Below, in pieces: positions 29,987 through 39,184 of a stretch of DNA of 64,000 nt. Location of the stretch: contig NZ_CP064939.1 of NCBI RefSeq assembly GCF_015679185.1, positions 2,976,001 through 3,040,000 of the forward strand. Direction: 5' to 3'. Within the stretch, counting starts at the first letter, position 1, and each line of letters begins with the position of its first letter. The position numbers and the translations under genes were made by a program. The DNA is from Pedobacter endophyticus (GTDB lineage Bacteria; Bacteroidota; Bacteroidia; Sphingobacteriales; Sphingobacteriaceae). The notes under the pieces were generated by a model. It had not been told where the DNA came from. It did no database searches and saw nothing but the letters and a program-made list of their open reading frames with translations.

Positions 29987-30954
29987 GCGAGTGCGTGTTC
30001 GGATATTTTGTACGGTTCGAGCTTGCTCAGAAGAATACTGTACATTACTTCTGATATGCCTTCATCTAAATTTTTTGGTGTTAATTTAGGGAATAATTCT
30101 CCTACACAATCATATAAAGTCATGCGCAAGGGAGTAAACTTAAGGTGATCGTATTTGTTCTGCACAGAGCCGAAAAAACCTTTACGGGAGAGTGCAGTAA
30201 TAAATATTGAAAGGTCGCCACCATGCTGATATATACGCTCCCGAACTGAGATGATGAGATCAGATATGGTTTTTCCATTTTGGTCATCGTTCCTCAGGCT
30301 CACAACACAAAGCCTAAGCGTTTTGTCGGGAACGTTTTCGAGCTGAAATTCACTCGATATTCTGACTTTTGTCTTAGTATACTCCATAGTTTTTACTTCT
30401 GTGCAGTTTAAATCGTTTTCAAAATCATGTGTTGCATCATACGGCCCCTTCCAGCTTTCCAATATCTTATTTGTTAAGATAGTTTCGGATCCTTCAAGCT
30501 CATGTCGTAGTACAATCATTTCACCGAAAAGTCCTTTCACAACCTCATCGCTGAGGGTTTGGGAGCTTCGTCCACTGAAAAATCCATTCCAACGATGAAA
30601 TGCCTTAATAAATTCCTGAATATATTCTCCTGGAGTGCTCATCTTTTCAATTTTGGAATACAATGATAAAATCAAGTCGTTGAAGAGATCGCTGAATGGT
30701 TGATGTATCAATTTAAGTACAATGTGATGGCTGTCCGCAAAGAAATCTATAGAGAGGTTTTCTTTTACGATAGTCCTGAAACTCAATTTGAAATCTTTAG
30801 GTACAGAGAGGATTAAATTTCTGTCGCCGTCCCTGTCAATACCTAAATATAGTTCCGGTATGCAGGAGGAGGATATTCTAATGGAATTCAGGCCGTTTTC
30901 AGGCACATCGGCCGAAATCTTTAACCATTGCTGCTCAAGTTGTTCTGTTCTCAT
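29977..30954 (-). CDS. DUF4420 PD-(D/E)XK-type putative nuclease
   Basis: The 325-residue protein fits DUF4420, a PD-(D/E)XK motif protein. The likely active site is near residues 190-205: an aspartate in YDATHDFENDLNC followed by TEVKTM (Glu-x-Lys). An upstream Glu-rich helix (VKGLFGEMIVLRHELEG) gives the usual first acidic residue. The gene lies 3 bp after the Z1 gene and overlaps AIPR by 10 bp. In this operon type it is probably the DNA-cutting subunit that works with the Z1 motor. Confidence 0.88.
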   Translation of the reverse strand: MRTEQLEQQWLKISADVPENGLNSIRISSSCIPELYLGIDRDGDRNLILSVPKDFKLSFRTIVKENLSIDFFADSHHIVLKLIHQPFSDLFNDLILSLYSKIEKMSTPGEYIQEFIKAFHRWNGFFSGRSSQTLSDEVVKGLFGEMIVLRHELEGSETILTNKILESWKGPYDATHDFENDLNCTEVKTMEYTKTKVRISSEFQLENVPDKTLRLCVVSLRNDDQNGKTISDLIISVRERIYQHGGDLSIFITALSRKGFFGSVQNKYDHLKFTPLRMTLYDCVGELFPKLTPKNLDEGISEVMYSILLSKLEPYKISEHALAWK

Positions 30955-30957
30955 GCC

Positions 30958-33900
30958 TTAGTCATTAGGAATGGCTGAATCCGTTTCTTCAATATAATCG
31001 AGACCATCATCTTCTTCCTCGAATCCATAATCACCGTGCAGATAGTAACCACCTGGATCAGGCTCAATCGGCGGGAAGCCAATTGCGGTGCCGATTATCG
31101 GCATGTCAAGATCGACCTTGTGTTTTGCTACTAATTCTGTGAAAGCTTTATCCTCGTTACCCTTTTCTTGGAGAAAAGTATACCATGAATCGAAGAGATA
31201 GATTATCATCAGCCCCTCATTGGAGCTCATTTTTTCTCGGTAAACGCGCTCAGGGATGGTCTTTTCTTCCGCTTCAGCCCTTGCCTGTTGAGGAGTCATT
31301 TCTTTGTGTTCCTTCAAAAGAGCTTCCATACGTTCCTGTCTGAATTTTTCAACTGCCTGAGATTTTTCCTCCTTACTCAGCAGAATGCTCATGTCAGCCG
31401 CCGCTATTATATTGGCAGATCGACCTGTTGCTGCAAATTTTAGAGCATTTAAAAACTGATCGCGGTAAATATTTGAGGTAAGGTCATTAGGCTGTTTTGG
31501 ACCTCTTCTTATGCTAAGTTGAATTTCGGAATCAAGTCCGGTTTCCTCAGGCTTCAAAGATCCCTTACCAACTATTGCATTAGCCTGTCCCTTACTTTTA
31601 ATAGCTATGGTCCATTTCTGAAGAAGTTTTTTATCATCGCAAAGTTGTATAAATTTTACCATGCTCATCGCATCTTCCCTTGAAAAATGAGTTCCTTCGT
31701 CCTCTAGAATTCTTATGATTTCCTTTGGGCTGGTTTCGGTGATTAAAAATCCTTTTCCAGAATCTAGCCATTTGAATTTGGCAACGATGTTATCCCTGAA
31801 AAATGCCCACATTTGGGCTGTATTTCCTGGACTCACCATAAAATCAGTGGTCTGCTCAAGTTTATCCTGATAGGACCACTTAACTTCTTTTGTACCACTC
31901 AGAATCGATGGTCGTGTTATTTTTAAAGTCCCTGGATGCTTTTTTACCCTGAGTACAAAGTTGGCAGGTGTTTTACCCTTGAGTTCCATCTTTTTGAATT
32001 CAATCTCCAATTCCTCGATTGCTCTGGTTGTAGAGTTAAATTTATCGACAGAATCTTGGGTAATGAATAATTTACAGCAGTCTAAATATCCTGGACGATA
32101 ACCGAACCAACGGCCCATCTGAAGAAGAGTATCTGAATAGTTAGTGGCGCGGATAAAATAATTTATAGTAAGTCCCTCAAGAGTGAACCCCCTCGATAGA
32201 CGGTTTCCGCCAATGGCTATGATTTTTTTAGGTGAAGAGCTATTGTATTCCAGCTTATCTTTTGTTTCGCTATTGATAGCTCTTACCTCTATCTCTCTGA
32301 TAACATCGGGGATATATTTTTTTATTGCCTCAAAACTTACAGGTGCCATGAAGCGGTCATCATAGTTTATTGGAAGATAGTTTTGTATGGATTCGGTAAT
32401 TGCAGCATAATATTTATACCATAATCTTTCTAGTTCAGCATATATCGACTCGGGACCACGTGGAAAATCTGAAGACAAATCAGATTTTAATTCGACTAGA
32501 TATTTTTTTACCAGTTCAAGTGTCCTGTTCTGCCATGCAGTATATCTAGAGATGTGAACCAACATGGTATTGTGCGGATTGTAAAGCGCAGACTGAATCA
32601 TGTTTTTTTTGCGGCTTTCACGAATGGCGGTGGCAAGAATGAAGCAGACAATGCTTTCTTTAAGACTAGGGGGAAGTGCTTGTGGGAAGTTATCTGATGA
32701 GCTGGGAGCCCTAGTATTTCTCCGATAGCTGTTGTAATCGTCAAAACTTTCATAGCCATTTCCATCATCAAAGGCTTTTTTGTTTTCATAGCTAGCGACA
32801 ACTTCTAACGATCCATCTTCCAGCGCCATTACTCTTGAAGGAAAAGAAGGGCTGTGATCAGAAACTACTTCTACAAGTGGGATTTTGTCACGCTGGTAGT
32901 CCTCGATAGCCGTTTGAAAAATCTGTTTGGCTCCAATGTAATTAGATGGAGGATTAAGCAATACGATAAAATCATCTGGGAATAGGTAATCTTCAAGTTC
33001 CAGGATCCGCTTTTCGAGCACACCGTCTTCATTTGTAATTTTAGAATCAATAATCCATTTTGCTTCTCCTACAGGATTACGATCCTGAAGTACATTGGCA
33101 AATGGTGTTGCGGTATATCCCAAATAGGTTTTTTTATTAAAAAGGCTCAGCAGAGCCCGGATGTGTCCGTTTATTTTCGAAGCATATTCACGTCCTTTTT
33201 TTCCTTCATTATTTAACGACGCATTGTCTGCCTCGTCATCTATTATGAGAAATGGTATATCGTGTCTGTTTCTGTCTTCTCCCATATAATCATGAAGCCA
33301 GATTAGCAGATTTTTAAGAACGCTGACATTCTTTTTGCATACCAGGATATTTGTATGGTTCAGTGAAAAATCGGCCTTCACTAGATTATTATTAAAATCG
33401 GATTTGGAGGACGTTATTGAAATAACCTGCTCAACATCGCTTCCACCAAGCTTCCCAAACCTACTGATATTACCAACACCTTTAACTTGATTTTTCTTAG
33501 TTTCAGTATTGAGACCCTCTCCTATAACATCGCTTTCTATTCTAAGCTGCGTTTGAGTCCGGAGATCTTCCATTATGCCAGAAAGGATGATGATAAGTCC
33601 ATAACCTAAATCTATAGAGCGGTTAATAACGGCATTAAAGTTACCTGTTTTTCCAGACTGCACACTTCCTACCACAAGGCCCCTGGTATAAAAAGTCGAT
33701 GTTGAGCGCGGGTTACCCATTTTTTCAACTATGGATAAACTTGAGGCTTCAACTTCTTTTATGACTTTTTCGTTTCTTCCCGTCTTGGACAACATCGTCA
33801 GGTAACGGTTTGTGTAGTTCCAGACAAATTTGGGACCTAGATACTCAGAAGTCAGCCAAGTTTGGAAACCTTTTTTTGTCAAAGCATGGCTTGGTTCAAT

Positions 33901-34134
33901 CACAATGGGATTCACTGACAAATATTCTTTGAGTGCTACTGCAAAATAATCATTCAGGGTAACTTCGTCCAATTCAGGATAGCCCATCAGGCGGAAAACA
34001 GTGGTAACGCTTTCTCTTATTTTTTCAAGAAGTGCTTCAAAAAATGGAGCATCGAGTTTTGCCCCCGATGCATGCTCCTTAGCTTTGCTGGAGATGAGGT
34101 TCTTTATAACCTCGATGTAATTATTGTGGTTCAT
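30958..34134 (-). CDS. Z1-domain superfamily II helicase-like ATPase
   Basis: The 1058-residue protein is a Z1-type helicase. Motif I is at 156-163 (GSVQSGKT), motif II at 299-303 (DDEAD), motif III-like TYLGYTATPFANVL follows near 340, and the diagnostic Z1 region GGNRLSRGFTLEGLTINYF and QMGRWFGYRPGY is near 640-690. It begins directly at the stop codon of the GHKL gene (TAAATG), giving tight translational coupling. Z1 proteins are the motor subunits of predicted restriction systems with MutL/MORC-type ATPases. A proline- and acid-rich tail ends the protein. Confidence 0.93.
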   Translation of the reverse strand: MNHNNYIEVIKNLISSKAKEHASGAKLDAPFFEALLEKIRESVTTVFRLMGYPELDEVTLNDYFAVALKEYLSVNPIVIEPSHALTKKGFQTWLTSEYLGPKFVWNYTNRYLTMLSKTGRNEKVIKEVEASSLSIVEKMGNPRSTSTFYTRGLVVGSVQSGKTGNFNAVINRSIDLGYGLIIILSGIMEDLRTQTQLRIESDVIGEGLNTETKKNQVKGVGNISRFGKLGGSDVEQVISITSSKSDFNNNLVKADFSLNHTNILVCKKNVSVLKNLLIWLHDYMGEDRNRHDIPFLIIDDEADNASLNNEGKKGREYASKINGHIRALLSLFNKKTYLGYTATPFANVLQDRNPVGEAKWIIDSKITNEDGVLEKRILELEDYLFPDDFIVLLNPPSNYIGAKQIFQTAIEDYQRDKIPLVEVVSDHSPSFPSRVMALEDGSLEVVASYENKKAFDDGNGYESFDDYNSYRRNTRAPSSSDNFPQALPPSLKESIVCFILATAIRESRKKNMIQSALYNPHNTMLVHISRYTAWQNRTLELVKKYLVELKSDLSSDFPRGPESIYAELERLWYKYYAAITESIQNYLPINYDDRFMAPVSFEAIKKYIPDVIREIEVRAINSETKDKLEYNSSSPKKIIAIGGNRLSRGFTLEGLTINYFIRATNYSDTLLQMGRWFGYRPGYLDCCKLFITQDSVDKFNSTTRAIEELEIEFKKMELKGKTPANFVLRVKKHPGTLKITRPSILSGTKEVKWSYQDKLEQTTDFMVSPGNTAQMWAFFRDNIVAKFKWLDSGKGFLITETSPKEIIRILEDEGTHFSREDAMSMVKFIQLCDDKKLLQKWTIAIKSKGQANAIVGKGSLKPEETGLDSEIQLSIRRGPKQPNDLTSNIYRDQFLNALKFAATGRSANIIAAADMSILLSKEEKSQAVEKFRQERMEALLKEHKEMTPQQARAEAEEKTIPERVYREKMSSNEGLMIIYLFDSWYTFLQEKGNEDKAFTELVAKHKVDLDMPIIGTAIGFPPIEPDPGGYYLHGDYGFEEEDDGLDYIEETDSAIPND

Positions 34135-35661
34135 TTATTTTAAGAGCTTAATTATTGATTGGGGTAAAGTGCTAACTGTAAATCCAAGGGATGGAAATAT
34201 ATCTTCCCTGATAGTTTCATTTGACAGGCCATTATCTTTGAAGGCCATAATACATGCTTCTAGATCAGCATACTCCAAACCGTCCGTTTCTGTGATTCCG
34301 GAATATTCTTTATCCTGATGAGCATGCTTCATGCTGTTTAGAGTTGTTTCAATCATTCTTGATATAAGACGAAACAGTGCTATCTGCTCTTTGTTCATCG
34401 TTTCGTTCAGCTTGCTAATCAGGGCAAAGGATGGATTCAGTTTAAGAACGGCGCCTTTGTTCGTGGATATCCTATCAAAGAGCTGAACTGTATTATGTTT
34501 TTTATTTCCAGTAAATTTTTTTAGTCCTCGGTTGTAATATTCTCGTTCTGCCTCTATTCGTAATTCGTTAATGTAATTTTCAAAAGCGCTTTTCAGATCA
34601 TGCGGAATTACTATATGCGACTTGGCTACGTTGAGGTGGAGAAGGTCATCAACGCTATTGCCCACGTCAACCCGGAGCCGGGCAAGCTGTAGCCTCGGTC
34701 CTTTCTTAATAAGCCCGTTCCAGCCTCCGAAAAGGATAATTCTATCAGCTCGATAAATATATATGCCCTCCATATCCATAAGACTGCGGTTTTTAGTGGT
34801 CCATAAGGATTGCTGTTGCCGGCTTTCCGAGATGCTGCGTGAAGGAAGAATAAAACCTTCCATCCGAATAATATCCGTCCGGAACTGCCGCTGCTTGAAT
34901 TCAATCGGTCTAAAATCGGGTTCCTGTATCGGAAAGGGATTAAACGGGTAAATCCGACTGTTGTTTATACGAATTTGTAGACGGTTTTGTCTACGTTCCA
35001 TAAACCTGTGAAATACAAGTGATAGATAATCAGAGGTGACTTCGGTAATTTCCTTTTTTAACGCCGTCTGTCTGTTGCCGCTTTCCAAGTAATTCTCAAA
35101 CTTATACAGTCCCTTCCATACAACTATGGTATTTGCTTCAAAATTATCATGTGGATTCAAGTGTCCTTCACTCAGCCGCTGATAATCTGCAAGCATATTC
35201 ATGATTTCTGCTTCAGTGTTTATTTTAAGTTGCCATTTGCCCGTATCACGAAGGTGTTTGACATCCCATGTTCTTGCGGTGTAAGTGGTGGCTCCTTTTT
35301 CTCTACTGATAACTGAGAAGCATCGGCTTTGGGAAAACGATGCAGTTTTCATACCCAGCCCAAAGCGTCCAAGGTCAATATCCGTTCTGGTTGAATCCGG
35401 AGAATTACTGGGGAAACGCATGTTGGTTCGCAGACACTCTTCGCTCATACCCAGTCCGTTATCTGCCAAATACAGCGTGAATGGTTCCTTGTCCATTCTT
35501 ATGAGCACCTCTATCTTATCTGCCGAAGCAGAGATGGAATTATCCATAAGGTCTGCCAAAGCGGTTTCCAAGCTATAACCCTGTTCGGCAATTGATTTTA
35601 TCAAATGTTCTGGATGGGGGCTAACTTCTTCGTATTGTTGAAGTTTGTGGTTGTTTTGCAT
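34135..35661 (-). CDS. GHKL (Hsp90/MutL/MORC-like) ATPase
   Basis: The 508-residue protein has a Bergerat-fold ATP site: N box ALADLMDNSISASA with Asn41, G1 box ADNGLGM at about 66-72, and G2 box GRFGLGMKTASFS at about 99-110. The rest resembles the transducer region of MORC/MutL-type ATPases. It is the first gene of the GHKL-Z1-DUF4420-AIPR operon. ATP-driven dimerisation of this subunit probably clamps DNA and controls the helicase and nuclease. Iyer, Abhiman and Aravind (Biology Direct 2008) described this association of MutL-like ATPases with Z1 helicases, AIPR and Vsr nucleases. Confidence 0.92.
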   Translation of the reverse strand: MQNNHKLQQYEEVSPHPEHLIKSIAEQGYSLETALADLMDNSISASADKIEVLIRMDKEPFTLYLADNGLGMSEECLRTNMRFPSNSPDSTRTDIDLGRFGLGMKTASFSQSRCFSVISREKGATTYTARTWDVKHLRDTGKWQLKINTEAEIMNMLADYQRLSEGHLNPHDNFEANTIVVWKGLYKFENYLESGNRQTALKKEITEVTSDYLSLVFHRFMERRQNRLQIRINNSRIYPFNPFPIQEPDFRPIEFKQRQFRTDIIRMEGFILPSRSISESRQQQSLWTTKNRSLMDMEGIYIYRADRIILFGGWNGLIKKGPRLQLARLRVDVGNSVDDLLHLNVAKSHIVIPHDLKSAFENYINELRIEAEREYYNRGLKKFTGNKKHNTVQLFDRISTNKGAVLKLNPSFALISKLNETMNKEQIALFRLISRMIETTLNSMKHAHQDKEYSGITETDGLEYADLEACIMAFKDNGLSNETIREDIFPSLGFTVSTLPQSIIKLLK

Positions 35662-35700
35662 TATTTCGAGTGCGTTAATGTTCGGTGCTTAAGCTTCCGT

Positions 35701-36021
35701 TTACTGACATATCCCAGCTTGCCGGAATATTACTTCAATGTCCTGCAAGCTGATAGGCCAAAAGTGGGTGACGGCATTGCGGACCTGATGGAGCTGTGCG
35801 GTTTTGGGGACCCAAAAGAAATAGGTGACCTGGAAGATCTGTATCCTAGCAGCTTCCCTTATGCTCAGACTTCTGCATTGGGCGGGATTTGTTTGCCTAC
35901 AGTAGGAACCATCTTTCCTAATATGGCTGGAAATGTTTTCGCCCTCATTGTTTGTCAATGCTGAAAAATCTTTAACTAATTCTCCTTGGACTGCACAATT
36001 ATCTATCATAGAGGTTACCAT
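35701..36021 (-). pseudogene. C-terminal fragment of a cytosine-5 methyltransferase
   Basis: The 106-codon frame contains ISSHIRKDGSYC, CRSLSIREAARIQ, TYFFWVPKTAQLHQV and RNAV. These are the motif IX-X end of Dcm-type methyltransferases, normally RSLSVREAARIQTFP...GPKTAQ...GNAVPP. Motifs I-VIII, including the catalytic PCQ and ENV motifs, are missing, and 36022-36248 does not supply them. Motif X is damaged (VRNAVTHFW instead of the usual IGNAVPPLL). It sits between the GHKL operon and divergent vsr, exactly where such operons keep their methyltransferase, so the cognate methylase of this system appears dead. Confidence 0.82.
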
Positions 36022-36248
36022 GTGAGCACTAATTTATCAAAATATTTTTAAATGTCAGCTAAGGGAGACCTTGTTTCTGTTCCGCGGATAATAGTACACT
36101 GTATTCAACTTTCCGGTTCTTTCCAAATATAAGAACAGCGTCCGGATTTCCACTAGAAACAAACCAAATTTCTCGCATTGATATTTACGATGTATTGTAT
36201 TTTGGATGGTTTTACAAAACTTAAAATCATGATGGGTGTTTTTCAGTT

Positions 36249-36734
36249 ATGGATGGTCAAAAAAAAAACTTTTTGAAACCCTCTTTGGGGGATATCGGTA
36301 TTGTGATCCCTGCCTCGCGGAGTTACAATATGTCTCGTATCAAGGCAAAAAACACCAAGGCTGAACTACGTTTAAGAAAAGCTCTTTGGGCGAAAAATAT
36401 ACGCTTCAGAATTCATCCCACCGGGGTAATCGGAAAACCTGATATTTTTATCGCTAAATATCATTTAGTCATTTTTGTTGATGGCGATTTTTGGCATGGT
36501 TACAAGTGGAATGAGAATAAGGATCGTATCAAAAGTAATGCAGATTTTTGGATTGCAAAGATTGAACGAAACATGAAGCGTGATGTAAACGTCAATCTTG
36601 CTCTTTCACAAATAGGATTCACAGTTATGCGTTTTTGGGAGCATCAGGTGAAGTCCGAACTTGATAAGTGCGTAAATCAGGTAGTCCTCTACATCGAATC
36701 TAGTAAACTAAGTCTTATTCCTGATAAGGAATGA
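36249..36734 (+). CDS. vsr: Very short patch repair (Vsr)-type endonuclease
   Basis: The 161-residue protein contains the Vsr core: MSRIKAKNTKAELRLRKALW, RFRIHPTGVIGKPDIF with the catalytic-type Asp, and VIFVDGDFWHGYKW with the conserved His, then FWIAKIERNMKRDV. Classic Vsr nicks T:G mismatches created by deamination of methylated cytosine. Vsr relatives in Z1/MutL-type operons are thought to act as restriction nucleases. A 28-residue extension precedes the core. It is divergent from the GHKL operon, separated by the dead methyltransferase. With that methyltransferase lost, its repair role would depend on another C5 methylase such as the one at 21114. Confidence 0.9.
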   Translation: MDGQKKNFLKPSLGDIGIVIPASRSYNMSRIKAKNTKAELRLRKALWAKNIRFRIHPTGVIGKPDIFIAKYHLVIFVDGDFWHGYKWNENKDRIKSNADFWIAKIERNMKRDVNVNLALSQIGFTVMRFWEHQVKSELDKCVNQVVLYIESSKLSLIPDKE

Positions 36735-36926
36735 CCGAAAGCATGATTTTCATTATTTATTTTAAATTAATTAATATAGTTTAATTATTTCAAAATATGT
36801 GAAGCGCGAAGCATTGTAATAATTAAGTTGTAACATCTTATTAAGTATGCTGATAAGTTGACCCTCAATCCAAGCCCACTGTTTTTTACCATGAGTATCA
36901 TTTATTCTCCTAAATTTTTAGCTTAA
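36735..36926. other. Convergent spacer between vsr and the XRE genes
   Basis: This is AT-rich sequence with no ORF and no strong hairpin. It probably contains the ends of both transcripts. Confidence 0.4.
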
Positions 36927-37148
36927 TTATTTACTCCGATCGCTTGGATTTAATAAATCTCTAATATCCATAAGAAGGAATTCCGCAATTTTATTGAGGT
37001 CTTCTAATGATGGTTGAGGCTTGTTTTTGCACCATCGCGAAATAGTTTCCTCTCTTTTAATAAGGCGTTCTGCCAATGATTTATCGCCATTATTGTAAAG
37101 GTATTCAAGCGATATAGCTTTTATTCTTTGCTTTATAACTCTCCGCAA
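36927..37148 (-). CDS. Small XRE-type helix-turn-helix protein
   Basis: The 73-codon frame starts at a TTG inside the end of the upstream gene. Its core, NGDKSLAERLIKREETISRW, and NKPQPSLEDLNKIAEFL followed by DIRDLLNPS, is a standard XRE DNA-binding domain of Bacteroidetes. It is paired with a second XRE protein and shares the pattern 'QPS-x-x-x-L-x-x-I'. It may be a second repressor or a product of programmed re-initiation. The true start is uncertain because no ATG is in frame nearby. Confidence 0.65.
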   Translation of the reverse strand: MRRVIKQRIKAISLEYLYNNGDKSLAERLIKREETISRWCKNKPQPSLEDLNKIAEFLLMDIRDLLNPSDRSK

Positions 37149-37515
37149 ACTCCCTCAACCTCTTTACCAGCTCCGGATTATTTACCTTAACACTCAAACC
37201 CTTTTTCTTGTCAAATTTTTCAACCTCATAGGATATTCCTTCTTCTTTATGCAATCTCTTCAACTCTTGTTCTAAAGCCTTGGCCAACCCTATATCAACT
37301 CGCCCCTGTGGTTCCAGTAGATCACGATTATCTTTTTGTAGTAATTCACCTATTTGATTTAATTTTTCATCACTAGGCTGGTATTTGTTTGAACTCCAAT
37401 TGCTTACTGTAGTATAGTCTACGTCAACCCACAGTGATATTAACCGAGAAGACGCACCCTTCTCCTTAGCAACCTGCTTAATCCTATTTACACTTTTACT
37501 ATTTTCTTTCTCCAA
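37105..37515 (-). CDS. XRE-family transcriptional regulator
   Basis: The 136-residue protein has an N-terminal XRE helix-turn-helix (NRIKQVAKEKGASSRLISLW, TTVSNWSSNKYQPS, LLQKDNRDLLEP) and a charged helical C-terminus (about 80-136) that may bind a partner. The DNA-binding part is divergent from the usual QxxLA recognition helix but keeps the framework. It overlaps the smaller XRE gene by 44 bp, suggesting joint regulation. It reads away from the structured region at 37578-37830, so it may regulate the promoter there or the neighbouring restriction operon. Confidence 0.75.
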   Translation of the reverse strand: MEKENSKSVNRIKQVAKEKGASSRLISLWVDVDYTTVSNWSSNKYQPSDEKLNQIGELLQKDNRDLLEPQGRVDIGLAKALEQELKRLHKEEGISYEVEKFDKKKGLSVKVNNPELVKRLREFAESYKAKNKSYIA

Positions 37516-37540
37516 AATATTAAATAAAAAGAATAAAAAG

Positions 37541-37571
37541 TTTGTGTTTAACTCAAACTTTGTTATATTTG
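37541..37571 (+). promoter_or_regulatory. Bacteroidetes-type promoter (TTTG-N19-TATATTTG)
   Basis: TTTG at 37541-37544 and TATATTTG at 37564-37571 are 19 bp apart, which matches the -33/-7 consensus of Bacteroidetes sigma factors (TTTG, TAnnTTTG). It points rightward into a stretch without a convincing protein gene but with strong inverted repeats. Confidence 0.6.
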
Positions 37572-37577
37572 TTATCA

Positions 37578-37830
37578 GTTATTATAGCGACAAATAAAGT
37601 TGGGGCAACCTAATTTTAACGATGTCTCTCATGAAAGAAAACCGTCAAACTTTCCACATGAGCCGATCGTGAGTTCGCCGTATCTATTGGATTTTGTTAT
37701 CTTCGTGATACCTTATTCAATAGGGCGCAACTCATGTCAGTCTTTTGTGGAACTTAGGCCTTGGCTTAAGTGGTTCTTGACGGTACCTCTTTCAAAAGCG
37801 TTGAGTTTCGCCCTATTGGTTTTTTGCCAA
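37578..37830 (+). ncRNA. Candidate structured RNA downstream of a -33/-7 promoter
   Basis: Transcription from the promoter just upstream would run through this stretch. It holds arms 37719-37733 and 37803-37817 (AATAGGGCGCAACTC against GAGTTTCGCCCTATT, one mismatch), which close a loop of about 70 bases. Smaller complementary pieces lie inside, and TTTTTT follows just after (about 37820). The only protein reading (37600-37854) has no recognisable features. I do not recognise the RNA family; a leader or regulatory RNA is inferred from promoter, stem and T run only. Confidence 0.4.
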
Positions 37831-38407
37831 TCTGGTTTCCTGCTGCTTTTTTGAGTTTGCATCGTTTTACATAAAAATTAACCATTTATGAAAACGAAAA
37901 AATTAACCGCCATCAAAATGATCAGCCCTAAGCAAGTGGTTTGTAATTATTCCCTACAACTATTATTAAAGAACGTTATTTGTTCTCCATCTTAATGCAT
38001 GCCACAATTCCAAGTAAATTTTAACCCGAAAAAGAAGAGGCTAGTGTCAAGAGAGCGCACAAAGTCCCGGCGGGTCAATTTAGCTTGGTAACAGCCCCTT
38101 ATTGCTGTTTAGGCAAAGTGCAGTACGTTGGTTTTTCGCAATCCTAAGGTAAGTATCTTTTTCCTAATAACAAATACGGTTAACCGTATCTGCATATTTA
38201 TATGTGGAAGGGCTGGTTTTTGCCTAGATTTTTAACGAAACATATAAAGTCAATTTAAAAACATGAGCTTAAGCAACCACTATCATTTCGATAGGCTTTA
38301 CGCTTTAAAGCCTAAGAATCCCGTATAATTTGAAAAAAACCAAAGGCAGGTAACCTGAATGGTTAAATAGAAATAGGTTCTTTAATGATAACCTGCCTTG
38401 GTTTTCT
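37831..38407. other. Spacer upstream of the TlpA-SusC-SusD operon
   Basis: This is non-coding sequence with broken frames. It contains an imperfect 15-bp-scale repeat context around the phrase 'ggtaacctg' (38350-38400). The promoter for the operon starting at 38408 or 38552 must be in this region. Confidence 0.4.
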
Positions 38408-38551
38408 ATGAATAAACTTCAAATTTCCTTCAATCAACCAATCAAACTCATGGAAAAACCAATAATTGTAGCAGTGACAGCTGTGCTATGCCTTTTACTA
38501 ACGAATTGTTTATACTCAAATATCAAAAAACCTAACACTTTAGGTACATTT

Positions 38552-39184
38552 ATGAAGATGCTGTGCCAAGTGCTAGGTAAACTAAGGCCGCTTTTTTTAA
38601 AAAATCTTGCCAAAACTTTTCTTTTTATCAACATATCTTTCTTCCTGGCATTAGACTCAAGTGCACAAATTGCACAAAAGCAGATACTTTCCATTGGCGA
38701 TGCGGTTCCAGAAAGCCTGTGGAGCTCAAATCATACAATTTATAAGGATGGTAACATCTATAATCAAAGTCTCGAAAAATACAGGGGAAAACTTTTAATA
38801 CTGGACTTCTGGAGTACATGGTGTGGTCCATGCATCCGCTCCCTACCTGAACTTGATTCGATAGTCAAAATGTTCGGGGATAAAGTACAAGTGATACTGG
38901 TCACCAAAAACACTAACCAGATATTGAGTAGCTTCCTAAAAAGTAACGATTATGCCAAAGGAGTAAAATTACCCTTTATAATCAACGACTCAATTCTCAA
39001 CAAGCATTTTCCTCACCGAAGTATATCACACCAAATCTTTATTGACAGTAAAGGGATTGTTAAGGCTATAACGGGAATTAGTGGAGCCACAATCAAAAAT
39101 ATTCAGGCAATCGTTAATGGAAATCCAATTAATTTCCCGCTCAAGGATGACTTTGCTCCACCTTCTAATCGCGATAAGGAATGA
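38552..39184 (+). CDS. TlpA/ResA-type thioredoxin-like protein
   Basis: I chose the ATG at 38552, because the protein then starts with a clean signal peptide (MKMLCQVLG... ending near LDSSAQ). An upstream ATG at 38408 would add 48 residues including another hydrophobic stretch. The domain is a periplasmic thioredoxin fold with the active site WCGPC in WSTWCGPCIRSLPELD, followed by VQVILVTKN and a cis-Pro region (PHRSISHQIFIDSKG). It overlaps the SusC gene by 4 bp (ATGA). TlpA-SusC-SusD triplets are common in Sphingobacteriaceae; the thioredoxin may fold or reduce periplasmic partners. The substrate of the locus is unknown. Confidence 0.88.
   Translation: MKMLCQVLGKLRPLFLKNLAKTFLFINISFFLALDSSAQIAQKQILSIGDAVPESLWSSNHTIYKDGNIYNQSLEKYRGKLLILDFWSTWCGPCIRSLPELDSIVKMFGDKVQVILVTKNTNQILSSFLKSNDYAKGVKLPFIINDSILNKHFPHRSISHQIFIDSKGIVKAITGISGATIKNIQAIVNGNPINFPLKDDFAPPSNRDKE

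Noticed and set aside
37600..37854. 84-codon plus-strand ORF in the structured region
   Set aside because: Composition is not protein-like and it overlaps the long-range stem; an RNA is the better explanation.
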